From: a virus
Direction: 5' to 3' (one strand)
Virus record (IMG/VR): IMGVR_UViG_3300021197_000619
Coordinates: 1-27,824 of that record
Length of the DNA stretch: 27,824 bases
Below are positions 7,001-13,243 of this stretch, piece by piece (positions within the stretch are counted from its first letter, which is position 1; every line of letters begins with the position of its first letter). The position numbers and the translations under genes are program-made. Under the pieces are notes generated by a model. It did not search any database, was not told where the DNA came from, and saw only the letters and a program-made list of their open reading frames with translations.

Positions 7001-9415
7001 AGGTATTGCTGCTAATTCAGCATCAATCTCTGCAATTCTATCTTGCTCAGGTTTTGTTAAACTATTTTCTCCTGCATCTTTTACTTTTTGAGATAATCTA
7101 TTTCTTTCAGGTATTAAATCAATAATCTTTTGACGTGATGCTCCAGAATAACCTAAATTAGCAATTTTATTAGCAGCACCTTGCTTTTGTTTAAAGTTTT
7201 GTTTTATTTCTTCAGCCTTAGTACTTGTTATTTCGCCAGAAGCTACTTTTCTTTTTAGCTCTGTATTTAAAAACATTTCTGTTTGAGGATTTGTAAGAAC
7301 CTTATATTGCGCATCTGCTTTTTCGTCTGCAGTGTACTTAGACTTAGGAGTTGATTCTACTACTGTATTATTTTCATCTATGTTTTTTCTAGACGTTAAA
7401 GGATTAGTTGTTTTTGATATAACGGCATTTCCTTCAAGTTGCTTATCTATAAATGCAACTTCATCTTTTATTGTTTTAGATTTTTTATTTGTTTTATTAT
7501 CAATCAAAGGATTACCACTACCACCATCGTCGGTTGGTGGTTTTCCGTCTGGTCCTTTTTCTATAGCAACAGTAGAATCTTCTGCGCCTCTAGCTATTTC
7601 TTGTGTTAATCCGCCTTCTGACAAAGGATTAAGAGAACCATCAAACATGTTAGTCAAGCTAGTATCGCCTGAAATTTTCATGTTGTTTTTTATTTTTCTA
7701 CTTTGTATTGTTCCATTTAGTAGTTGACCACCTACACCTGCGGCACTCATTCCTCCACCCATAACACCACCAATTAAGAAAGTGTCCATTACTTCGCCCC
7801 ATGCAGGTAAAAATTCTGTAACCTCGTCTTTATATAAATAATCAGCAGCTTGGTTTATAAGTAGGGTTCCAACTTCTGACAAACCTTCTTGTCCAAATTC
7901 TTTCATTACTTTAGTACCGTACTGTAATAAACTTTTTTGTATAACATCTTTACCACCGCCTCTAAGACCTTGGAACATACCTTTACCAATTTTCTTAGTA
8001 ACAAGTTCTAATAAACCTTCAGAAGCACCTGTTGTATATGCGTGAGCTAGTCTTGGCCAGTCTAAAGGTCTTCCATCATTAGCGCTTTCCATATTTGCTT
8101 TAGCAGCTTCACCAGCAACTATAGAAGCAATACCAACATAAGGTATCATTGATTGAGCAACTGATGGTAAAGATCCTAAGGCTGAAGACGTAATTCTAGC
8201 TCCACCAGTAATAAAAGCACCAAGTCTTTTTTCTAAACTAGCATCTCCATCAAAAGCTTTTCCTAAAGTTTCTGTCATACCAACCTGGCCAAAATCCATT
8301 AAAGTTACATTAAGATCGTTAGATTTTTTACTAAATTTTTCATATGCTGATTCACCAGCAGCAACTAAATCAGAGTTAGTTAAAATATCACCTAAACCAA
8401 ACGTGCCAACACTACTAAGAGTTCCTAAAACATTCATAGCTCCTTCAGGTATTCCTAAATCCTCACCTGTTTTTGCTATCATTGCTTTAGTATCAGCTAG
8501 AAGTTTAGGAAAAGCCATCATACCAGCTCCTATACTTAGTACACCTGACTCAATCCTATCGCCTACTTCTTCTGTAAAGTCAAAAGTATCTCCATAAGCT
8601 CCAACTTCCGCGCCTTCACCTATAGCGTAATTAGTTACTATATCATTAATTGCGTTATCAAGATTTATACCGTCCCAAGACTCATCTTCATAATCACTAA
8701 GATCCATTAATCCAGCATAATTTAAAGCTCCAGCTATAGGTTCTAAAAAACCTTTAGAAAAAGTAGCATCAGTTGAGTCTAGTATAAATTCAGTTCCTTC
8801 TCCAATAGCTCTTGCAGCTCCTTCAAAAATTCTAACACCATCCCAATCAAACCAATCATCGCTACCTCCTTTAAAACCTTCTTTTAATATACCTAAAACA
8901 CCTAGTTCATTGTCTCTTTGGTATTGTTTTGTAGCTTCTTTCTTTGCTTGTTTAAGTTCTTCTAATTTTTTTACATTATCAAAGTATTGTTTTTGTTCTT
9001 TTTCACCAAAAGAAGAATGACCAAACAAATTAGCTATTGACATTTTAGCAACTGTTCCACCTTCACTAGTGTCTTCGTTAGCGTTTGTCCACTCATCTTC
9101 TGATCCTGCTTGTCTAGAATAATAAATACCTTGCTTTGGATCATTTGGGTCTATCTCATATTTGTATTCAAACCCGTCATCTCTTGATAAAACTTGACCT
9201 GGGTTAATTGTAGGTTGAGATGCCGATGAACCATCTCCCGATTGTGATCCCGTGTTGGATGCGTTGGCGTTCGTTGACACCGCAGTTGCATCCTGGTTCT
9301 GGGTGTCGTATGTCTTTACTGGATTATCTATATCGTATTGTCTTGCTTTTTCAAACACCTCGGTGCTATTTGCTCCTTCAGCTATTAAGCTTTCTATGTA
9401 TTCTAACTTATTCAT
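1076..9415 (-). CDS. Giant polyvalent virion protein (2779 residues) with zincin and HAD hydrolase domains
   Basis: It is probably packaged and injected with the DNA, like the large internal proteins of T7- and N4-like phages. Visible layout: N-terminal polar linker at residues 35-75; Gly/Ala-rich hydrophobic helices at about 200-560, plausible membrane-inserting segments; an HExxH zinc-peptidase motif (GRHELLHKIL, H896-H900); a Lys/Ser-rich middle with several unassigned alpha/beta segments; a complete HAD hydrolase domain with FDFDDT at 1900-1905, VLTARP for motif II, QAKANW for motif III and FADDA at about 2034-2038; a C-terminal domain at about 2320-2560 containing SQQSSNPSKISQQQASGAGR and a hydrophobic helix ending ALFALAFG. 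Similar architectures are known as phage 'polyvalent proteins' and look widespread in marine phages. No RNA-polymerase DxDGD-type motif was found. It follows the 363-residue gene by 10 bases. The architecture is well supported; the substrates are unknown. Confidence 0.85.
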   Translation of the reverse strand: MNKLEYIESLIAEGANSTEVFEKARQYDIDNPVKTYDTQNQDATAVSTNANASNTGSQSGDGSSASQPTINPGQVLSRDDGFEYKYEIDPNDPKQGIYYSRQAGSEDEWTNANEDTSEGGTVAKMSIANLFGHSSFGEKEQKQYFDNVKKLEELKQAKKEATKQYQRDNELGVLGILKEGFKGGSDDWFDWDGVRIFEGAARAIGEGTEFILDSTDATFSKGFLEPIAGALNYAGLMDLSDYEDESWDGINLDNAINDIVTNYAIGEGAEVGAYGDTFDFTEEVGDRIESGVLSIGAGMMAFPKLLADTKAMIAKTGEDLGIPEGAMNVLGTLSSVGTFGLGDILTNSDLVAAGESAYEKFSKKSNDLNVTLMDFGQVGMTETLGKAFDGDASLEKRLGAFITGGARITSSALGSLPSVAQSMIPYVGIASIVAGEAAKANMESANDGRPLDWPRLAHAYTTGASEGLLELVTKKIGKGMFQGLRGGGKDVIQKSLLQYGTKVMKEFGQEGLSEVGTLLINQAADYLYKDEVTEFLPAWGEVMDTFLIGGVMGGGMSAAGVGGQLLNGTIQSRKIKNNMKISGDTSLTNMFDGSLNPLSEGGLTQEIARGAEDSTVAIEKGPDGKPPTDDGGSGNPLIDNKTNKKSKTIKDEVAFIDKQLEGNAVISKTTNPLTSRKNIDENNTVVESTPKSKYTADEKADAQYKVLTNPQTEMFLNTELKRKVASGEITSTKAEEIKQNFKQKQGAANKIANLGYSGASRQKIIDLIPERNRLSQKVKDAGENSLTKPEQDRIAEIDAELAAIPRTDAQQAKIDSDVDADIAFTEKFGNIGKKDGEFENFIGENKAVVTYNTTKEFMEATGSTDGNVDAFITPEGQIIINKQHMREAGAIGVGRHELLHKILKSQFSGPNGEKLKNDFLKILEQTDPAGYKLLMDKITQVDPATGQRVYSEQELKDAPDEYLTQYASLLAEGEIPLETFVEKPSLVKRLGNFFSNIFSDAANENPVGPNVKPTDVGFKDGKDLYDFVRGYVKDSKSGVLSDRATTLAEQGKDIKGTTAQSKTLTPLEAINDLIPAEIQTKEQFDKFMRSEKDAKAIADALQPGGVINNYIRSRETSREQGDKMIDEMYERIFNFNPEATRADGTKVGPEGFGESIFANTRFAKMVANKKLAEKSERQKQEKSIDGGTMQIAEDTTTSKKDNTRLAKKPTETTSFNKDFLSEDFKNSNDTSKKAIENKITETIVEGYKDRDITGFRDAGSPKFPIPRSVAQFYADMFGIKTVDGLTKKSQNFYPRDRDGLRNLQKFLIENALSDFNRLPKTVSDTGKSTGILSTKLGKVMYNDNGDLVGTIKQYRDIIQGKPITLTIQNGKNKGESINFNPPTKDISRGDLQQNLKTALDFHIKNRALEIKVPDQGKRIQSGAKFSKTITPKQNTQLLEIAQLGGVDSVTNYLRDKGLLKGDITATKSNREARQASVLASVINGKVPFKLVKLLKLSNFGRETVYGNETKTYDSIKKAKAAGITNIKKYFTTKSGELVEADGLKSKKPSATTRTDWIASRGSLYYGESDPAYNTMTTAAKANDKLYPSPMFEGVTRVIIKRDTKLTRKQKKANKVQEDINQKALADFVKILDQRDGVEFIDGKRNPNYGKLIIPLNDSALFISQAYQGTTGLIKIAAPFVGVSDVFVKAPKGTKQADRDIDYIEEHSPPASKVGLSIIYGLATDTVVPIMKGVKDNFVQIQLSNSSDVLLDIAKLDKKFADGTSIVTPNAGFLRLAAAGINLNTIQDLNTGLDIATTMGYPLKGKFKTDPSAVNIQNKLMLEQARNPDMKFSKSVGRLNTYVQSLGEGVIQASNKNSGTFGDKVNTDMSMESQVKTLNNYDKTLKFSRSLNTKPKGISVFDFDDTLAKTKEKVIVTSIDGNIKEISAAQFAEQASDLESDGATFDFSNFDNVVNAKKGPLADLALKRQGKFGSKDIFVLTARPQIAATGIKAFLDGIGLNIPLNNITGLENGTPQAKANWIVSKTAEGYNDFYFADDAIGNVKAVKDILDQVDVKSKVQQAKYSKSVTFDKVMNDILEDSTGIKSEAEYSRARAQTVGAKKGRFSFFTTPSAEDFVGLIYKFLGKGKVGDAQLQFFQDNLIDPYNRAEQAVTRAKISAANDFKALKNSLKTLPKSLSKQTGIGGFTFGQAARVAVWTRQGMEVPGLSKRDAKELNDFVSNNAELDVFVDELINIQKGKPYPKPGQNWLAGNITSDIVNEINKVNRKEYMQEFNENLDIIFSDKVMNKLEAAYGPRYVEALRDMIRRMKSGSNRPVGNSRIVDGLLNWLNNSVGAIMFLNTRTAVLQTISAVNFINFGNNNIIAAGKAFANQKQYWKDFMTLMNSPYLVERRDGLKINVSESEIADAVSESSNKPKAFLNLLLSKGFVLTRIADSFAIAAGGSTFYRNQIKAYMKSGMDQKAAERQAFDDFYAIAETSQQSSNPSKISQQQASGAGRVILAFANTPMQYARIIKRATQDLVNGRGDWKTNVSKIIYYGAMQNLIFNALQTALFALAFGEEDEEKEDKTGRIANGMADSLLRGLGIQGAAVVAIKDALVTIYKQANKEKGSPEFRKAIADLFGFSPPLDSKVRKLTSGANTFSWEREKMNQEGFNLNNPAYLAFAQVVSGLTNVPLDRAIQKINNLRAASSDSSDKWQKVALLMGWSTWDLGLPYYGVEDKEVQTPQTILRDKVLKMKKETSGKEQKQMLLDLGLTKQEIVKLKYEDVRIKKIIELQNKKK

Positions 9416-9425
9416 TTAATTTAAT

Positions 9426-10517
9426 TTATTGGTTATCTTGCATGAACTGTTGAGCTTTAGCTTTTCTAGCTTCTGCTAAATCAAATACCGCCGCGTCTGC
9501 TTCTACGCTTGGTAATTTATTTGTTATAAATTGCTCTAAATAATTTTTATAAAAATATTGTTTATAGTGTTTTAAGAATAAAACTTTTTTGTCTTGCATT
9601 AAAGGTAGATCATCTTCATAAGACCAAGACGAACTTGCAGCGTTAGCGTTTTGAACCATTTGATCATCTTCTTCTTCACTAGTTAGTTTAGATAAAAACA
9701 CGTTCCAAGCTGCTATAGCTTCTTGTTCAGCGCTTAGTATACCAGAAACTTCAGCATTGATAAAAGGAGTTATTTTTCTTTCAATTTTGTCTAAGTCATA
9801 TCTAAGTATGTTTCTACCTTTTCCCATACCTATATCTATAATTTCATAATCAGGTTCACCGTTAAATTTTAATATAAATTCTTCTGATATTTTTGCTGCA
9901 GATGATAATTTTTTATCTTCACCTATCATGTCAGGTGTAAACAATTGAGACTCTACTAAAAGTTCCATCATACTAGTATTTATGTCGGGTGTTTCAGTTA
10001 CTAAAGAAGTCTGTGCTTCTAACAACGTTTCAAGAGCTGCACTATTTATAGACAAAGGAGTATCAAAACCAGGTCCTATAAAAGTTAATTGCTGTGATCC
10101 GTTTGGTACTAATTCTAATAACATATCATAACCATCTGTTTTAGAAAAACCAGGTTTTTTAGTTAGTATACAATTAGCTATCATAAAAGAAAAATCATTA
10201 TTAACATCATAATAAGGTGTTTCAACTGTTGCTAATTCACCAGTAACGTTGGCTAAAAATTCTAAAGATAATTTAGGCGCTGCTTCTAGTTGAATCATTC
10301 TAGCGTTTTCAACAGTACAATATTGATCTGCGCAATTACCTTGTTGTATAGCCATTTTTATTGCAGCATACTCACGGCCAGTTTCTTGATAAGCTCTATT
10401 TAAAACTCCAAAATCAGTGTCGACAGGTTTAGATACATAGTCCATGTTATAGGCTATAGCATCGCTTTGTATCATTTGCTTTATTAAAGTATTTGTTGTG
10501 ATGTTTCTATTTTCCAT
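9426..10517 (-). CDS. Probable virion protein, 363 residues, family not recognised
   Basis: A soluble, acidic protein with no signal peptide or transmembrane segment. It is mostly helical by composition, with Glu/Leu-rich stretches at about residues 180-300 and a short basic, Ala-rich tail ending in KAKAQQFMQDNQ. Two Cys (NCADQYC, near residue 62-67) lie close together and might pair or bind metal. The gene lies 8 bases after the ejection-type protein and 10 bases before the giant protein, a position where podoviruses usually encode internal or cargo proteins. That context is the main argument for a virion role. No catalytic motif was seen. The ATG at 10517 is preceded by an A/T-rich leader (AATAATATTCAAC). 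Confidence 0.7.
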   Translation of the reverse strand: MENRNITTNTLIKQMIQSDAIAYNMDYVSKPVDTDFGVLNRAYQETGREYAAIKMAIQQGNCADQYCTVENARMIQLEAAPKLSLEFLANVTGELATVETPYYDVNNDFSFMIANCILTKKPGFSKTDGYDMLLELVPNGSQQLTFIGPGFDTPLSINSAALETLLEAQTSLVTETPDINTSMMELLVESQLFTPDMIGEDKKLSSAAKISEEFILKFNGEPDYEIIDIGMGKGRNILRYDLDKIERKITPFINAEVSGILSAEQEAIAAWNVFLSKLTSEEEDDQMVQNANAASSSWSYEDDLPLMQDKKVLFLKHYKQYFYKNYLEQFITNKLPSVEADAAVFDLAEARKAKAQQFMQDNQ

Positions 10518-10525
10518 GTTGAATA

Positions 10526-11203
10526 TTATTTACCTGCTTTTGCGGTCATGAAACTTCCTGCAGCTGAAGCTACTCCACTGATCATACCAGTTAACGCAGA
10601 AGTTTGATCTCTTGACGCTTGAGCTTTTATACCTTGCTGATTATCTATTTGAGCTTGTAGTCTATTTAACTGACCCATTTCTCTTTGTTCTCTTTGACCA
10701 AACACAAATTGTTTTCCAGCAGCATCTAAGTTTTGCATTCTTTGTTCTTCGCTTATTTTAGCATCTTGTAGTCTTTGTTCGCCTGCAGCTCTTTTATCTT
10801 CGTTAGATTTTTCTTGTGCTTCAATATCAGCAGCAACTCCTTTTTTACTGGCTAACGCAGCTTGAGCTAAAGCAGTTGCACCACCAGCTCCACCGCCTGT
10901 AGCTCTTATAGTATCTAATGTATTAGCTAAACTTATGTCTGATTGTTCTATTTGCATTTCTGCAGCTTGAGTAGCTACAGATAAATTAGCCATAGGATTA
11001 CTCATCATAGAACTTAAGTTAGTAGAATCTTCATAAGGATTTATTATATCTTGTCTGTTAGCTTCTAATTGAGACATTTTAGCATTCATTTTTTTTAGCT
11101 TTTTAGCGGCTCTTCTTTTTGCTCTTCTAGCTTTACCACCTCCTATGATACCACCGATTATGCTTGTTCCGGCGCTTACGGCTCCAGCTATTACAAAACT
11201 CAT
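10526..11203 (-). CDS. Internal virion / ejection-type protein with membrane-active N-terminus
   Basis: In this 225-residue protein the first 25 residues form a Gly/Ala/Ile hydrophobic segment (SFVIAGAVSAGTSIIGGIIGGG) followed at once by a very basic stretch (ARRAKRRAAKKLKK). The middle is a long Ala/Gln/Glu-rich helix, and the end has another small-residue hydrophobic segment (ALTGMISGVASAAGSFMTAKAG). This pattern matches small ejected proteins of podoviruses (T7 gp14-like in general design), which insert into the host membrane after leaving the virion. Its ATG overlaps the TGA of the cupin gene (ATGA). It is followed closely by two genes thought to encode other injected proteins. The design is clear; no specific homologue could be confirmed. 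Confidence 0.72.
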   Translation of the reverse strand: MSFVIAGAVSAGTSIIGGIIGGGKARRAKRRAAKKLKKMNAKMSQLEANRQDIINPYEDSTNLSSMMSNPMANLSVATQAAEMQIEQSDISLANTLDTIRATGGGAGGATALAQAALASKKGVAADIEAQEKSNEDKRAAGEQRLQDAKISEEQRMQNLDAAGKQFVFGQREQREMGQLNRLQAQIDNQQGIKAQASRDQTSALTGMISGVASAAGSFMTAKAGK

Positions 11204-11649
11204 ATATTTTTATATTTAATGTTATATTCTTCTATTGTCATTGAGACTATTTCTTTTTCTAGTTCAGGTATGTCTTGAGTGTTTGTAGGGTTCTTATGAA
11301 CGTTTACAAATATAGAATCTTCAAGAGCTAGTATAATTCTTTGTGAACCTGGTTTAGATATAGTATAGCATGGTGCTATATGTTCTATTTTTTCACCATT
11401 GTTATTTATAATAACTTTACCTGTTAATAAAAACCACACATGTAGGTGATTGTGAACAGCACCTATTATAACGTGATCTTTTTTTAAATTCATTTGCCTT
11501 ACATATAATTGATCTGCAAAACTATGTTTTATTGGTATGTCTGGTATTGTTGTTATGTTTTTTCCATCTCCATAAAATCCATTTTTTTCATCACCTTTAA
11601 ACATAACATCTTTTAAAGCTTCAATGCTTTCAATGTTTTTTAATTTCAT
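11200..11649 (-). CDS. Cupin-fold phage structural protein
   Basis: A 149-residue protein with a single cupin-like beta-barrel at about residues 55-125. The segment AVHNHLHVWFLLTGKVII carries the His-x-His pattern of cupin motif 1, followed by a Gly turn, and KPGSQRIILALEDSIFVNVHKN resembles motif 2 with its late His. A related cupin-like family occurs among virion genes of many tailed phages, typically with a ...PGTxR...xEDxxWxxxH... pattern. Metal binding is likely, but no enzymatic role can be assigned. The gene sits between the nozzle proteins and the ejection-type proteins, 10 bases after the former, and overlaps the next gene by ATGA, consistent with a virion or tail role. The fold call is fairly sure; the function is inferred. 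Confidence 0.75.
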   Translation of the reverse strand: MKLKNIESIEALKDVMFKGDEKNGFYGDGKNITTIPDIPIKHSFADQLYVRQMNLKKDHVIIGAVHNHLHVWFLLTGKVIINNNGEKIEHIAPCYTISKPGSQRIILALEDSIFVNVHKNPTNTQDIPELEKEIVSMTIEEYNIKYKNI

Positions 11650-11659
11650 TTAATTTAAT

Positions 11660-13204
11660 TTAATATCCGCTGTTCATTACATATGTTGCGCCAACGTTAA
11701 ATAATTCTTTTTCACCACCTACGTTTGTTGTGTTGTCAGTAGATATAGTAACTGTAGAATAATAACCTTTTATGCCACTCATTGCACCACCAAAAACAAT
11801 TTCACCTGTAGATACTATACTATTATTTATTAGGTTTGCAACGTATTTATTTTCTTTTCTATCAAAACCTGCTCGCAATATTGGTGGAGTTAATGCCGCA
11901 GGATATTCATTGCCTAACGCGTCATATTGACCTTGTTGATAGCTGTAAACTGAAGGCGGTAATACAGTAGGAGCTACAATAGTAGGCTCTGATGAATCAT
12001 ATGATGAGTTTACTGTTTCGTCTTGCGTTTCTTGATATTGAACTCCACTTAAAAGATCTTCACCTGTAGAATCACTTATAATACTATTAACTTGCCAACC
12101 GCTACTTCCTTCATAAGATATTGTTTTAAAGGTTTTAGAATAATTAGGTTGAGGATTAAAAACAAAAGTTATTGAACTAGGCGTAGATACTCCATAAAAA
12201 TTACCACGCAGCGCAGTAGACACCGTAGAATAATGTTGCCATAATTGTCCGTTTTTAAGTGTGTACAATTTATCTCTTAAACTAAGCATTTGATCAGGTT
12301 TAAAACTATAAAAAGTTGACCAACCTTCTCCGCCACCTATTGATTGACCATAGGCTAGTGTTGAAAACGGTGCTGTAGGGAATTTTATTGGATCTTGATA
12401 TAAAGAAACAACATATTGTTTATTATGTATATCCCAGCCACCTTGAACAAAACCAGCAGATTGTGGTTGATTTATAGAGTTTAAAGTATCTCTAAAGAAA
12501 TCAGTCATACCTTCTCCTGAGATCTCTCTTACAGATCCACCTGATAGCTTTAACATAACGTTATTGTTTTCATCTGCAAAATACTTATCGTAACCATAAA
12601 CAGCAAAACTTTCAGGGTTTCTACTTATACCGTATTGACCAGGGAAAGGCTGTATAACACCTATAGTTAAATCAGAAGAAGTTACTGTTGCATTTCCTTC
12701 AGCAGAGTAAATAGCACTTTTATTAATTAATGCTCTACTTATTTTGTTTTCTTGAAATATAATTAAGTTGCCGTCTTCAGCGTAAAGTTTTTGTATTGAT
12801 CCATTTGCAGGATTAGCACTTTTTGTAATATCTTGACCAACAGAAAAAACATTAGTGTCATTAATACCTGTTCTAGAATTAAATATACCTGAATATATAA
12901 CTGTATTACTTCTTATAGAAGAGTTTGGTTCGTTTTCTACTAGATAAGCCTTTACTCCATAATCTGTAGAAGTGTTATTATAACCACCTCTTATTCTTGC
13001 TTCTTCTATTACCCAGTTGTTAACATTTTCAGGTGAAGCAATAGTTGTAGAATAAACGTTAAAACCACCAATAGTTTTAGGTATACCAAAAGAACCATTC
13101 CATACCGGCGCCATAGTTGGACCAGGTGGTGTTGGTTGGTTGTTTGTCATAGTTTTTCTTAATAAAAAACTGTTAAAGTATTTAACTTCTACTACTACTC
13201 CCAT
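11660..13204 (-). CDS. Tail nozzle / muzzle-like beta-propeller protein, second part
   Basis: A 514-residue beta-rich protein without membrane segments. The central part (around residues 215-345) contains GGWDIHNKQYVVSLY, GEGWSTFYSFKPDQMLSL, LYTLKNGQLWQHY and RGNFYG. This series is typical of the propeller of crAss-like muzzle proteins and of P22 gp10-type tail stabilisation proteins. Those are often one long polypeptide; here this part is separate from the 1244-residue gene upstream, in the same frame and 39 bases after its stop. ATG 13204 gives an extra 18-residue lead (MGVVVEVKYF...). ATG 13150 (MTNNQPTPPGP), with an A-rich leader, is an equally good start. It probably forms the distal portal-tail tube with its partner. 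Confidence 0.72.
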   Translation of the reverse strand: MGVVVEVKYFNSFLLRKTMTNNQPTPPGPTMAPVWNGSFGIPKTIGGFNVYSTTIASPENVNNWVIEEARIRGGYNNTSTDYGVKAYLVENEPNSSIRSNTVIYSGIFNSRTGINDTNVFSVGQDITKSANPANGSIQKLYAEDGNLIIFQENKISRALINKSAIYSAEGNATVTSSDLTIGVIQPFPGQYGISRNPESFAVYGYDKYFADENNNVMLKLSGGSVREISGEGMTDFFRDTLNSINQPQSAGFVQGGWDIHNKQYVVSLYQDPIKFPTAPFSTLAYGQSIGGGEGWSTFYSFKPDQMLSLRDKLYTLKNGQLWQHYSTVSTALRGNFYGVSTPSSITFVFNPQPNYSKTFKTISYEGSSGWQVNSIISDSTGEDLLSGVQYQETQDETVNSSYDSSEPTIVAPTVLPPSVYSYQQGQYDALGNEYPAALTPPILRAGFDRKENKYVANLINNSIVSTGEIVFGGAMSGIKGYYSTVTISTDNTTNVGGEKELFNVGATYVMNSGY

Positions 13205-13243
13205 GTTATATTAATATTATTACTTGTTTTTTTTGGTTTTTAA

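Noticed and set aside
7332-7727. Plus-strand open frames of 60-130 codons opposite the giant and other genes
   Set aside because: They lie wholly inside minus-strand genes with clear protein motifs, lack conserved features and look hydrophobic only as antisense of Lys/Glu-rich coding DNA.
1076-9415. Virion RNA polymerase, as carried by N4-like and crAss-like phages in a giant protein
   Set aside because: No DxDGD-type or T7-like polymerase motif could be found. The only D-rich motif (FDFDDT) belongs to a HAD domain.
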